Shown here: piece by piece, positions 8,610-17,644 of the stretch
Layout of the letters: each line of letters opens with the position of its first letter
Position numbering within the stretch: position 1 is the stretch's first letter
Source of the DNA: Mannheimia granulomatis
GTDB lineage: Bacteria; Pseudomonadota; Gammaproteobacteria; Enterobacterales; Pasteurellaceae
DNA: 64,000 nucleotides
Assembly: GCF_011455695.1 (NCBI RefSeq)
Contig: NZ_CP015030.1
Location: 1,364,001-1,428,000, forward strand
Reading direction: 5' to 3'
The notes under the pieces: model-generated
What the model was told of the DNA's origin: nothing
The model's input: the letters and a program-made list of their open reading frames with translations, nothing else
The model's database searches: none
Translations under genes and position numbers: made by a program

Positions 8610-9401
8610 ATGAAACTTAACAAAATTTTAGGTGTATTTGCAATTTCTACGCTATTTTTGACCGCTTGTAACGATAAAGCAGAGAAGCTGAAAGTCGGTG
8701 TAATTTCTGGACCTGAACATAAAGTGATGGAAGTTGCAGTAAAAATTGCGAAAGAAAAATATAATCGTGACGTAGAATTAGTCGTCTTTACTGATTATGC
8801 GACCCCAAATGAAGCGCTCAATAAAGGGGACTTAGACCTTAATGCTTTCCAACATAAGCCGTATTTAGATAACCAAATTCAAGAAAAGGGCTACAAACTA
8901 GTGCCGGTTGGTAATACTTTTGTTTATCCAATCGCAGCGTATTCAAAGAAAATTAAGTCGCTTGACCAATTAAAAGATGGTGATACTATCGCAGTGCCAA
9001 ATGATCCGACTAATTTAGCCCGTGCATTAATTTTATTGGAAAAACAAGGCTTAATTAAATTAAAAGCCGAAGCAGGTTTAAAAGCAACTAGTGTTGATAT
9101 TGTTGAGAATCCTCGCCAATTAGTTATCCAAGAAATTGAAGCTCCACTTTTACCTCGTACTTTAGATGACGTTGCTTTTTCTATCATTAACACGACTTAT
9201 GCGGGGCAAAATGGCTTAACGCCTACAAAAGATGGCTTGTTTGTAGAAGATAAAGATTCTCCTTATGTTAATTTAATTGTAGCTCGTGAAAATAATCAGC
9301 ATTCAGAAGCGGTTAAGGATTTTGTAAAAGCTTATCAAACAGAAGAAGTCTATAATAAAACTAATGAAGAATTTAAAGGAGCAATGGTTAAAGGCTGGTA
9401 A
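8610..9401 (+). CDS. plpC: MetQ-family methionine-binding lipoprotein, third copy (PlpC-like)
   Basis: Third tandem MetQ/NlpA-type lipoprotein, 263 residues, with lipobox LTAC and C20. It lacks the long linker of the other two: the binding domain starts by about residue 28 (KLKVGVISGPEHK). It keeps KPYLD, NDPTNLARALILLEKQG and DSPYVNLIVARE. Strong AAGGAG ribosome site. The shorter linker would hold the domain closer to the membrane. Last gene of the operon, followed by a strong hairpin. Confidence 0.92.
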   Translation: MKLNKILGVFAISTLFLTACNDKAEKLKVGVISGPEHKVMEVAVKIAKEKYNRDVELVVFTDYATPNEALNKGDLDLNAFQHKPYLDNQIQEKGYKLVPVGNTFVYPIAAYSKKIKSLDQLKDGDTIAVPNDPTNLARALILLEKQGLIKLKAEAGLKATSVDIVENPRQLVIQEIEAPLLPRTLDDVAFSIINTTYAGQNGLTPTKDGLFVEDKDSPYVNLIVARENNQHSEAVKDFVKAYQTEEVYNKTNEEFKGAMVKGW

Positions 9402-9505
9402 TCATTGAATAAAAAACGCGATCTATACATAAATTGCAGCTCGATTTTGTATGATAGTTTATAGTGATTTTTAATACAGCATAGCCTTATTTTTTGTGAT
9501 CCTCC

Positions 9506-9533
9506 AAACCACCTTTTAAGAAGGTGGTTTTTA
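9506..9533. terminator. Bidirectional terminator between plpC and priA
   Basis: AAACCACCTT (9506..9515) and AAGGTGGTTT (9521..9530) form a perfect 10-bp stem with loop TTAAG, flanked by T-rich sequence on one side and A-rich on the other. It ends at the convergent priA stop, so it probably serves both transcripts. Confidence 0.85.
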
Positions 9534-9538
9534 CCTTT

Positions 9539-11752
9539 CTATCCTATCTCTTGTGGGTCAATATCCACGGAGAGTCTAATATTAGTCGGTACCAACAAGC
9601 TTTCCCGCTCCACATCAAAAAAATCTAAGAGCCTTTGCAATACAGTGCGTGTAGGGTGCTGAATCAGTAATAACCAACGATAATGCCCTGCTTTTTTTGC
9701 CATTGGAGCGGAAAACGGCGGTAAAATCTGCACGCCTTGTAAATTATATTGCTGAATTTTTTGCAGAAAGTAATCCTGTAGCTGTTCCAGCACAGTTAAA
9801 GTTTGAGCATGATCTTTGCCCGTTGCCCGAAATAAAACCTGAGAAGTAAAAGGTGGTAGGCTCATTAGTTTGCGCATTTTTAAAGCTTCTTGTGCAAAAG
9901 CAGCATAGCCTTGTTCAAGCAAGGTTGTTAGTAGCGGATGTTCAGGATAATGGGTTTGTAGCACCACTTCCCCTTTTTTCTCGGCTCGTCCAGCACGTCC
10001 TGCCACTTGTAAATAGAGTTGGGCTAAACGTTCTTCTGCTCTGAAATCAGTAGAAAATAGAGCGGAATCCACATTCACAATTGCAACTAATGTTACATTC
10101 GGAAAATGATGCCCCTTCGCCAGCATTTGTGTACCAATCAGAATTTGGCTTTTTCCTTCTCGAATATCTTTTAGATGATTCTCCAGCGTCCCTTTACGAG
10201 CAGTTGAATCACGGTCGATACGAGTCACTTGATAAGTCGGGAATTGCTCATTAAGTACCTGCTCCAACTGTTCTGTACCAATTCCTGTAGTAATCAGATT
10301 AGTTGAACCACAATGCCCGCATTGACGCGGGATAACTTTTTGGCCGGCACAGTGATGACAGCGTAGCACCCGCTGTTTCTGGTGGTAAGTAAAAGGTTTA
10401 TTACATGCCTCACATTCGCAGATCCAACCACATTCGTGGCAAAGTAATACAGGAGCAAAACCTCGGCGATTTAAAAATAGCATCACTTGGTTACCCTGCT
10501 CCAAATGCATTTTCATCATTGAAAGTAAACGCTCAGATAAGCCGGCAGTAATTCGCTGGGTTTTTAAATCAATAATCTGCTGATTTGCCAACTGAGCATT
10601 GCCAGCCCGAGCGGTTAAAGCAAGTTCCACAAATTTACCGTTTTGGGCATTTTGAATACTTTCAAGGCTGGGAGTTGCCGAACCTAACACAATCGGAATA
10701 TCACCATTTTTCGCACGAAGCACAGCGAGATCACGAGCATGATAGCGCCAACCGTCTTGTTGCTTGAATGAGCTATCATGTTCTTCATCTAAAATAATTG
10801 CGCCAAGTTTGTAGAATTGAGTGAAAAGGGCTGAACGAGTACCGATGACAATCGCACTTTCTCCGTTTTTTGCCCGTAGCCATGCATTCAGGCGTTCCAT
10901 TTCATTCATATTGGAATGTAAAACATCCATTTCTACATTAAAACGGGCTTTAAAACGCTGTACAGTTTGTGGTGTGAGACCGATTTCCGGCACCAGCACC
11001 AAGACTTGCTCACCTCGTTTTAACACTTCTTCAATCAGCTGCAAATAAACCTCTGTTTTACCCGAACCGGTTACTCCATTGAGTAAAAAAGCGGCAAATC
11101 CTTTCTGAGCATTTAATCGACTTACTACTAAAGTTTGTTGTTTATTGAGTGTTAAACGGTTTGATACATTGACTAAAGGTAACTCACCAAGAGTTTGCTG
11201 CCAACTTCGAGCAATAAAAGGCACATCAATCTTTTCTACATAACCTTTTTCCAATAATCCTTTCCAAGCAGAGGGGCTACAAGCGGTCGGTTTTTCAAAA
11301 AATTTTGCAAATTCTGCCAGCTCAGTAAGCAATTCAACCTGCTTCTTTGCTTTTTTATTTTCACCATTTAGCAGAGATTTCCGCCCTTGTTCGGTCACAA
11401 TAAAATAATCCGGCTGAGTACGTTCGGTAGAATCTCCATTACGCAATTTAATCGGTAAGGCATTTATCAGCACCTCGCCAACCGGGGCGTGATAATAGCG
11501 AGCCGCCCAATCCAACAGCTGCCAAATCTCTTTATCAAAAATCGAATGGGTATCCAGCACAGATTGAATTGGCTTGAGTTTTTCAATGGGAATATCGCTA
11601 GACTCCGGAAAATCGACCACAATCCCGATTTTGGTTTGACGACCAAAAGGCACAACGACTCGGCAGCCTTTGTGTGCAGTCACACCTTCAGGTAGCAAAT
11701 AGTCGAAATAGCGATTTAACGGCACCGGCAGTGCTAGGCGAATTAATCTCAT
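9539..11752 (-). CDS. priA: Primosomal replication protein N' (helicase PriA)
   Basis: Superfamily 2 3'-5' DNA helicase that recognises stalled forks and loads the primosome for replication restart. It has 737 residues, the family length. Walker A is GVTGSGKT at 226-233 and the helicase box DEEH is at 322-325. A cluster of zinc-binding cysteines runs from C438 to about C485 (CHECGWICECEAC, RCHHC, CGHCGS), as in E. coli PriA. Its start overlaps the stop of the upstream LysE-type gene by four bases, so the two are coupled. Confidence 0.97.
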   Translation of the reverse strand: MRLIRLALPVPLNRYFDYLLPEGVTAHKGCRVVVPFGRQTKIGIVVDFPESSDIPIEKLKPIQSVLDTHSIFDKEIWQLLDWAARYYHAPVGEVLINALPIKLRNGDSTERTQPDYFIVTEQGRKSLLNGENKKAKKQVELLTELAEFAKFFEKPTACSPSAWKGLLEKGYVEKIDVPFIARSWQQTLGELPLVNVSNRLTLNKQQTLVVSRLNAQKGFAAFLLNGVTGSGKTEVYLQLIEEVLKRGEQVLVLVPEIGLTPQTVQRFKARFNVEMDVLHSNMNEMERLNAWLRAKNGESAIVIGTRSALFTQFYKLGAIILDEEHDSSFKQQDGWRYHARDLAVLRAKNGDIPIVLGSATPSLESIQNAQNGKFVELALTARAGNAQLANQQIIDLKTQRITAGLSERLLSMMKMHLEQGNQVMLFLNRRGFAPVLLCHECGWICECEACNKPFTYHQKQRVLRCHHCAGQKVIPRQCGHCGSTNLITTGIGTEQLEQVLNEQFPTYQVTRIDRDSTARKGTLENHLKDIREGKSQILIGTQMLAKGHHFPNVTLVAIVNVDSALFSTDFRAEERLAQLYLQVAGRAGRAEKKGEVVLQTHYPEHPLLTTLLEQGYAAFAQEALKMRKLMSLPPFTSQVLFRATGKDHAQTLTVLEQLQDYFLQKIQQYNLQGVQILPPFSAPMAKKAGHYRWLLLIQHPTRTVLQRLLDFFDVERESLLVPTNIRLSVDIDPQEIG

Positions 11753-12369
11753 CTTTCTAAACCAATTTTTGCCGCTAAAGCAATAAAAATCGAGCCGCAG
11801 ATTTTATTCATAACATCACCAACGGTTTTGTTAGAGCGTAGAAAATACCCCAAAGGAGCGGCTACCAGAACCAATATTGTTACCCAAAATGTGCTGGTTG
11901 TAAGTAACGTTAAACCCAATAATAGAAAAGGTAGGAAGGTATTTTCTAAATTATGTGATACAAATTGCGGTAATAATGCTAAGAAAAACAGCACTACTTT
12001 TGGGTTCAGTAAATTTGTTAACACACCTTGACGAAAAATTTTCCAAAGCGGCAGTTTATCTAAATCCACTCGGTTAATTACCAAAGGCTCTCGCCACATT
12101 TTAATGCCGAGGTAAACTAAATACGCCGCACCAAGGTATTTCAAAATATAAAATAGCGTTGGAGAGTGAGCAACAATTCCCGCCAGTCCAAGCGAAACCG
12201 CTAAAATATGAATCAGCATGCCGCCTAAAATACCAAAAGCGGACATCAAACCTGCTTTTTTCCCCTCTGCTATCGTTCGGGTAATAATATAAATTGTATC
12301 TGAACCCGGAGTTAAATTCAGCAAAATACAAGCGGTTAAAAATCCCCAATAATTTACAATTCCGTCCAT
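11749..12369 (-). CDS. LysE/RhtB-family amino-acid exporter
   Basis: A 206-residue inner-membrane protein with about six hydrophobic segments and the LysE/RhtB family opening LLNLTPGSDTIYIITRTIAEGKKAGL (residues 17-42), followed by the central NLLNPKVVLFFLALLPQFV. Family members export amino acids such as threonine or homoserine lactone; the substrate here is unknown. It lies upstream of priA with an ATGA overlap and 17 bp after a RarD-type gene, so the three may form one unit. A second, distinct LysE-type gene is at about 40.6 kb. Confidence 0.88.
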   Translation of the reverse strand: MDGIVNYWGFLTACILLNLTPGSDTIYIITRTIAEGKKAGLMSAFGILGGMLIHILAVSLGLAGIVAHSPTLFYILKYLGAAYLVYLGIKMWREPLVINRVDLDKLPLWKIFRQGVLTNLLNPKVVLFFLALLPQFVSHNLENTFLPFLLLGLTLLTTSTFWVTILVLVAAPLGYFLRSNKTVGDVMNKICGSIFIALAAKIGLER

Positions 12370-12386
12370 TTTGACCTCAAAAGAAC

Positions 12387-13280
12387 TTATTTCGCTAATT
12401 TGCGATATTTACGTTGCCGACGAAGTGCCATTGCACCGTCTAAAACTAAAAGTAAAACTGCAATTAATAAACAGCCCATTAAAAGATAAGCTTCTTTTGC
12501 TAAAGTTTCGCCAATTAAAAATGAAATCACCAGCATCACACAAGGCTCGGCATAACCTAAAAGCCCAAGCACATTAAAAGGTAAAATCGTACTTGCCAAC
12601 GTATAAGAAATTAATGCTGCCCCACTAATTAAGCCAAGTAAGACAATAAAATAGTAGATATTCGGATTTTGGCTTTCAATATAAAGCATATCCGTTTTTC
12701 CGATAAAATATAATGCAACCGGAATCAAAAATAAAATTTCACAGACAAAACTATATAGATGACTCAAACCAAACTTACGGCGTAAATAGAAATAGATAGG
12801 ATAACCGGTACACACAAACAAACTTTCGAGCGACAGTTTTCCAGATAAGAGAATATTGCTCATCACGCCAATAAAAGCAAAAATAATCGCTAACCATTTA
12901 TTAAAGGAAAGCATTTCTTGATAAACTACTTTACCAAAGGCAACCATCACAATCGGCATTAATAAATAGCCCATTGAAACTTCAATCGCTTTTCCGCTAT
13001 TCGGTGCCCACAAAAACAGCCACATCTGCCCGCCAACGATGCCCGAGGTAACTAACATAACGAGCAAAAGGTAAGGCTCTTTTATCAAACGTTGAATAAA
13101 TGCAAAAAAATCTTTTTGTTTTTTAAATAGAAATAATGCCAAAAAAAGAAAAGGCAATGTAACTACCATTCGAATGCCAAACACACTTTCACCAGAAAGC
13201 GGGCGTAGAAAAATCGCCAAATAATACATACAGCCAAATAAAACGGAAGCTGAAAGCGAAAAAAGAATACCTTTTAACAT
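12387..13280 (-). CDS. rarD: RarD-like EamA-family transporter
   Basis: A 297-residue membrane protein with about ten predicted spans in two halves, as in the drug/metabolite (EamA) superfamily. The N-terminus (KGILFSLSASVLFGCMYYLAIFLRPLSGESVFGIRMV) resembles RarD, the chloramphenicol-sensitivity protein family, and the end is a basic cytoplasmic tail (ALRRQRKYRKLAK). Transport substrate unknown. First gene of the probable rarD-lysE-priA unit. Confidence 0.82.
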   Translation of the reverse strand: MLKGILFSLSASVLFGCMYYLAIFLRPLSGESVFGIRMVVTLPFLFLALFLFKKQKDFFAFIQRLIKEPYLLLVMLVTSGIVGGQMWLFLWAPNSGKAIEVSMGYLLMPIVMVAFGKVVYQEMLSFNKWLAIIFAFIGVMSNILLSGKLSLESLFVCTGYPIYFYLRRKFGLSHLYSFVCEILFLIPVALYFIGKTDMLYIESQNPNIYYFIVLLGLISGAALISYTLASTILPFNVLGLLGYAEPCVMLVISFLIGETLAKEAYLLMGCLLIAVLLLVLDGAMALRRQRKYRKLAK

Positions 13281-13338
13281 TTAAAATAAGACTTTAAAAA
13301 ATGAATGGATAATTTCAAATCTACCTATAGAGATCAGA

Positions 13339-13363
13339 TTCCCCTCTTGAGAAAAGAGGGGAA
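13339..13363 (-). terminator. Hairpin after alaA
   Basis: TTCCCCTCTT (13339..13348) and AAGAGGGGAA (13354..13363) form a 10-bp GC-rich stem with a six-base loop, 16 bp beyond the alaA stop. The T tract is poor, so it may act as an RNA 3'-end stabiliser as well as a terminator. Confidence 0.6.
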
Positions 13364-13378
13364 TTTAGATGATTTAAG

Positions 13379-14596
13379 CTACTCTTGACGATATGTTTTC
13401 AAGAAATTCGCAAGCCGCCCGATTGCTGCTTCAATTTGGTGTGCATAAGGCAATGTGACCACACGGAAGTGGTCTGGTTTCTTCCAGTTAAAGCCGGAAC
13501 CTTGCACTAATAACACTTTTTCTTGTTGCAGTAGATCGTAGATGAATTTTTGGTCATCTTTAATGCCATACATTTCCGTATCAATTTTCGGGAACATATA
13601 CAACGCACCTTTGGCTTTCACACAGCTAATACCTGGAATTTGCACCAATAAATCATACATTTTATTGCGCTGTTCCAATAGACGTCCGCCTGGCAACACA
13701 AATTCATTAATGCTCTGGTAACCACCTAATGCGGTTTGAATAGCATGTTGCATTGGCGTATTCGCGCACAAACGCATTGAGGCTAACATATCTAAGCCTT
13801 CAATAAAGCCTTTTGCTTGATTTTTCGGACCGCTTAATACCATCCAGCCTTGGCGGAAACCTGCTACACGGTATGCTTTAGATAAACCGTTATAAGTTAC
13901 GGTTAATACATCTGGAGCAAGGGTTGCAATATGATGATGCACCGCGCCATCATAAAGAATTTTTTCATAAATTTCGTCCGCAAAAATAATCAAATTATGT
14001 TGGCGGGCAAGTTCTGCAATCTCTAATAAGATTTGACGGCTATAAACAGCCCCGGTCGGGTTATTCGGGTTAATAACCAAAATCCCTTTAGTGCGTGGTG
14101 TAATTTTTGATTTAATATCTTCAATATCCGGAAACCATTCATTTTCTTCATCGCACAGATAATGCACCGCTTTACCACCGGCAAGGGTGGAAGCTGCCGT
14201 CCATAACGGATAATCCGGCATTGGAATTAAAATTTCATCACCATCGTTTAATAATGCCTGCATCGACATCGTAATCAACTCAGACACACCATTACCGATG
14301 TAAACATCGTTAACATCCATGCCACGCATGCCTTTAGATTGATAATATTGCACAATCGCTTTACGGGCAGAATATAAGCCCTTCGAATCGCAATAACCTT
14401 GAGCGGTTGGAAGATTACGGATAACGTCTACTAAAATTTCATCAGGGGCCTCAAAACCAAAAGGAGCAGGGTTGCCGATATTTAATTTTAAAATTTTATG
14501 CCCTTCTTCTTCTAAACGAAGAGCCTCTTTGTGAATAGGCCCGCGAATATCGTAGCGAACCTGTGCTAATTTATCTGATTTTGGGAAACGATCCAT
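13379..14596 (-). CDS. alaA: Glutamate-pyruvate aminotransferase AlaA
   Basis: Pyridoxal-phosphate aminotransferase that makes alanine from pyruvate and glutamate. It has 405 residues and is alignable along its length with E. coli AlaA (YfbQ), including NIGNPAPFGF (39-48), RNLPTAQGYCDSKGLYSARKA (60-80) and the PLP lysine K240 in NGLSKAYRVAGFRQGW. DEIYEKILYD is the cofactor-ring Asp/Tyr segment. Single gene; its upstream region also faces menF on the other strand. Confidence 0.95.
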   Translation of the reverse strand: MDRFPKSDKLAQVRYDIRGPIHKEALRLEEEGHKILKLNIGNPAPFGFEAPDEILVDVIRNLPTAQGYCDSKGLYSARKAIVQYYQSKGMRGMDVNDVYIGNGVSELITMSMQALLNDGDEILIPMPDYPLWTAASTLAGGKAVHYLCDEENEWFPDIEDIKSKITPRTKGILVINPNNPTGAVYSRQILLEIAELARQHNLIIFADEIYEKILYDGAVHHHIATLAPDVLTVTYNGLSKAYRVAGFRQGWMVLSGPKNQAKGFIEGLDMLASMRLCANTPMQHAIQTALGGYQSINEFVLPGGRLLEQRNKMYDLLVQIPGISCVKAKGALYMFPKIDTEMYGIKDDQKFIYDLLQQEKVLLVQGSGFNWKKPDHFRVVTLPYAHQIEAAIGRLANFLKTYRQE

Positions 14597-14787
14597 TATA
14601 AACTTCCTATTACTTTGTTATTCTGATAGCAGTATTCATCCCATCTGCTCAAAAAATCAATAATTTGGAATGAATTTGCAAACATTACTCTAATTTGGGA
14701 GGAAAAAAAAGAGGAAATGCGTTAAAATGGGGACCTTTTTTTCGATCAGCTAAAAACAAGCGGTTAAGTTTTCTTATTTTTTTGCAA

Positions 14788-16089
14788 ATGCCTATTTTTA
14801 ATCAACTAAAACAAGAACTTATAAAAGGTTATACAGAAATCAGTCATCATCAAGGTTTGATTGCCATTCAAGCCTCTGTTGCCTATTCAGAAGAGAATTT
14901 CTCATTACTTGGTTGGTTAAAAGCACAAGAAAACCACTATCCGCATTTTTTTCTACAATATCGCGATTCAGCTCAGGCCATCGCGACTATCGGGATACTT
15001 AAACAATTTAATACTCTTGAAGCGGCACAAACCTTTATTGAACAACAAAACTTACCTTTAATTGGGGGTATGCAATTTGAAGGTAATACACAATTTATTT
15101 TGCCGCAATTTTCACTGGTAAAAAATCAGCAAAATTTGACCGCTTGTTTTTATTTCGACAGTGATCATTACCAACAACAAGCGGTTATTTTTGAGCAATT
15201 TCTTGCGAATTTTGAGCAAGTTGCTCAGTTAAGTCTTACTAACAATACTATGCTTTCCATTAACTCTGCCAGTAATTTTGAGCAATGGAAACACAATATT
15301 GATAAAGCTATTGCAGCCATAAAAGAGGGATTTTTTCGTAAAGTGGTTCTGGCAAATGCAACCATACTTAACTTTGAATTGCCGATTTCCTGCTATGATT
15401 TATTAGCCGAAAGTGAAAAAACTAATCTGGGGTGTTACCATTTTTTATGGGCGGAAAGTGCAGAAAATGCTTTCATCGGCTCTACTCCGGAACGCCTATA
15501 TCAACGACAAGGAAAATATTTTTTTACTGAGGCCCTTGCGGGCACATCTGCAGTTATGCCAAGTGAAATTCAAACCGAATTAAACGCTCAATGGCTATTA
15601 AGCGATCCGAAAAATATCCATGAAAATCAATTGGTGGTTGATGATATCGAAAATAACCTAAAAGATTGTGTAGATCGTTTTGAGGTGGCAGAAGCCACTA
15701 TTAAACGCCTAAATAACGTTCAACATTTACGCCGTACAATTCAGGCCGAATTGAAAGGCAATATGTCAGATAGAGATTGCTTGGTAAGAATTCATCCAAC
15801 TGCTGCTGTTGCAGGACTACCGCGTCGAAATGCAATTCAATTTATCACTCAAAATGAACCATTTACCCGCCATTGGTATGCTGGAACATTAGGGGTAATG
15901 AGCCAGAGAGAATCGGAGTTTTGTGTCACCTTACGTTCAGCTCTTATCTCTCGTAATACCATTACTTTATATGCAGGAGCCGGTATTGTTGAGGCATCTG
16001 ATCCTCAATCTGAATGGCAAGAAATCAAGCGTAAATCACAAGGTATTGCGAAATTATTAAATATTGATTTAATAGTAAGTGAGATTTAA
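14788..16089 (+). CDS. menF: Isochorismate synthase MenF
   Basis: Chorismate-utilising enzyme that converts chorismate to isochorismate, the first step of menaquinone synthesis. 433 residues from the ATG at 14788 (MPIFNQLKQ). A longer reading from a TTG at 14695 would add 31 lysine- and arginine-rich residues that do not look like this family, so the shorter form is preferred, although no good Shine-Dalgarno is visible. Conserved chorismate-binding-domain segments are GSTPERLYQ, TEALAGTSA, HENQLVVDDI, HPTAAVAGLPR and RHWYAGTLGVM. No other men gene is adjacent. A siderophore EntC-type role is less likely because no enterobactin genes are near. Confidence 0.9.
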   Translation: MPIFNQLKQELIKGYTEISHHQGLIAIQASVAYSEENFSLLGWLKAQENHYPHFFLQYRDSAQAIATIGILKQFNTLEAAQTFIEQQNLPLIGGMQFEGNTQFILPQFSLVKNQQNLTACFYFDSDHYQQQAVIFEQFLANFEQVAQLSLTNNTMLSINSASNFEQWKHNIDKAIAAIKEGFFRKVVLANATILNFELPISCYDLLAESEKTNLGCYHFLWAESAENAFIGSTPERLYQRQGKYFFTEALAGTSAVMPSEIQTELNAQWLLSDPKNIHENQLVVDDIENNLKDCVDRFEVAEATIKRLNNVQHLRRTIQAELKGNMSDRDCLVRIHPTAAVAGLPRRNAIQFITQNEPFTRHWYAGTLGVMSQRESEFCVTLRSALISRNTITLYAGAGIVEASDPQSEWQEIKRKSQGIAKLLNIDLIVSEI

Positions 16090-16329
16090 GGGATTAATAC
16101 CCAGCTCTTCAAAACAGAGTCCCCTTTCTACTTAGTACACTCTTTTCATTTCAAAGCAATTTATTGCTAAATAAGAGGTCTCTTATCATAAACTTATATT
16201 GATATTCCATAATTAAAAATTATTTATCATAAAACCGTTTGCATAAAAGCTCATCAGACCACTTAATCATATCTCATATAAAAATATTTGATAGAATTCC
16301 GTGTTTTTTTATAATTAAGGAGTATCTCA

Positions 16330-17553
16330 ATGAAACTAAATAAAAAATTAATTCTAACATTTGCTGCAGGCATGGTTTTAACTGCTTGCGGAGGTGGTAG
16401 TAGCGGCGGTGCGGTATCAAATCCAAACCAACCGACACCAGTCTCACATAAGCTTGCAGGAATAAATAACAACCAGGGAAAAAATAACACTCAAAAACCA
16501 ACTGACGTTCAAGAGCCAGCTAACACTCAAAAACCAGCTAACGTTCAAGAACCAGCTAACACTCAAAAACCAGCTAACACTCAAAAACCAGCTAACGTTC
16601 AAGAACCAGCTAACGTTCAAGAACCAGCTAACACTCAAAAACCAGCTAACATTCAAGAACCGGCTAGCTCTAAAGGTCAGGATAAAGCACAAACATTACC
16701 TAACTCTCAAAACCAACAACCATCAGATCAAAGTAATGTAATAGAGAAAAAACCTCAGACTGAAGCAATACCTTCTGTAAAACAAACATCCGTTGTACCA
16801 CAACCTCAAGAGAAAAAAATAGATGCATCATTTGACAAAATCGGCTCAGTAACACTCGACAAAGATGCACAAACCCTAACACTTAATCAATTTATCTTAG
16901 TAGATAAAGCTGGCGTTCAAACAAAGTATGATCGCGTAAGTGGCAAAAAAATTATTGAAGAAAAAGAAACTATTGTATTGCCATTAACTAATATTGGAGC
17001 AGAACATAAATCAGCAGATTTTATAGTACGTCACAGCGATGATCTGTTCTACGGCTACTATCACGATACAAATAGCAAGAATCTTGTCGATGCTGCCGAT
17101 AAATTCAGTCGCTACTTTGTAGTGTATGATGAAAATCGCGTAAATAGTAATATCGCTCACGATTTAACTGCGGTTTATAGCAAAAAAGAGGGCTTTATAT
17201 ATGGTTCAAACCCTCAAAATAAAGAGTTTGCCGCACGCATCAGCAAATTTGGCGATGTATCAATTAACTTTGAAAATGGTGAAGCTAAAGGGCAAGTGAA
17301 AGACGGAAGTTCTGATATTTTTACTATCTCCGGTGATACTAAGCAACTAATTGTGACGCCAACAGAAAGCAATCCTATTATTACTGCTGTTTTGACCCAC
17401 AACCAAAAAAGCTATACGCAAGGAATGGATAAAGCGGTAATGGATATTAAGTTTGTTGATTCTAAATCTGGGGCTTCTGATCAGAAATATTTAATCGGTG
17501 AAGCGAAAAACGATAACTGGCAAGCAGTAATGGTTAGTGAAAAACAACAGTAA
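16330..17553 (+). CDS. Repeat-bearing surface lipoprotein, PlpE/OmlA-like
   Basis: A 407-residue lipoprotein: signal peptide with lipobox LTAC at C20, then a Gly/Ser run. A tether of ten six-residue units reading (T/V/I)-Q-(K/E)-P-A-N spans about residues 54-113. The globular C-terminal half has alternating beta-strand character (about residues 165-407), reminiscent of Slam-dependent surface lipoproteins and of Mannheimia PlpE and Actinobacillus OmlA. PlpE of M. haemolytica also carries hexapeptide repeats of a different sequence. Probably outer-membrane anchored and surface exposed. Strong AAGGAG ribosome site. The exact orthologue is not certain, so no symbol is given. Confidence 0.8.
   Translation: MKLNKKLILTFAAGMVLTACGGGSSGGAVSNPNQPTPVSHKLAGINNNQGKNNTQKPTDVQEPANTQKPANVQEPANTQKPANTQKPANVQEPANVQEPANTQKPANIQEPASSKGQDKAQTLPNSQNQQPSDQSNVIEKKPQTEAIPSVKQTSVVPQPQEKKIDASFDKIGSVTLDKDAQTLTLNQFILVDKAGVQTKYDRVSGKKIIEEKETIVLPLTNIGAEHKSADFIVRHSDDLFYGYYHDTNSKNLVDAADKFSRYFVVYDENRVNSNIAHDLTAVYSKKEGFIYGSNPQNKEFAARISKFGDVSINFENGEAKGQVKDGSSDIFTISGDTKQLIVTPTESNPIITAVLTHNQKSYTQGMDKAVMDIKFVDSKSGASDQKYLIGEAKNDNWQAVMVSEKQQ
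16489..16668 (+). repeat. Ten tandem 18-bp units in the lipoprotein gene
   Basis: Ten in-frame 18-bp units follow one another without gaps. Two main types alternate irregularly, ACTCAAAAACCAGCTAAC (TQKPAN) and GTTCAAGAACCAGCTAAC (VQEPAN), in the order T,V,T,V,T,T,V,V,T,I. The first and last units are diverged at their edges. The near-identity of internal copies suggests recent slippage or recombination, so copy number may vary between strains without breaking the frame. Confidence 0.95.
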
Positions 17554-17574
17554 ACATTAATTCAACTGAAATAA

Positions 17575-17613
17575 AAAGAACTGATCCCAGTATTATATCG
17601 GCATCAGTTCTTT
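17575..17613. terminator. Bidirectional terminator between the lipoprotein gene and queE
   Basis: AAAGAACTGAT (17575..17585) and ATCAGTTCTTT (17603..17613) form a perfect 11-bp stem between two convergent genes. Confidence 0.8.
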
Positions 17614-17644
17614 AAATTTGTGGGAAATAATAACTTCTTCAAGT

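Noticed and set aside
16489-16668. CRISPR-like direct repeats
   Set aside because: Units are contiguous 18-mers without spacers, in frame in a lipoprotein gene, so they are a coding tandem repeat.
16444-16692. Antisense frame rich in Trp-Phe-Leu repeats
   Set aside because: It is the complement of the lipoprotein repeat and has no start signal or family.
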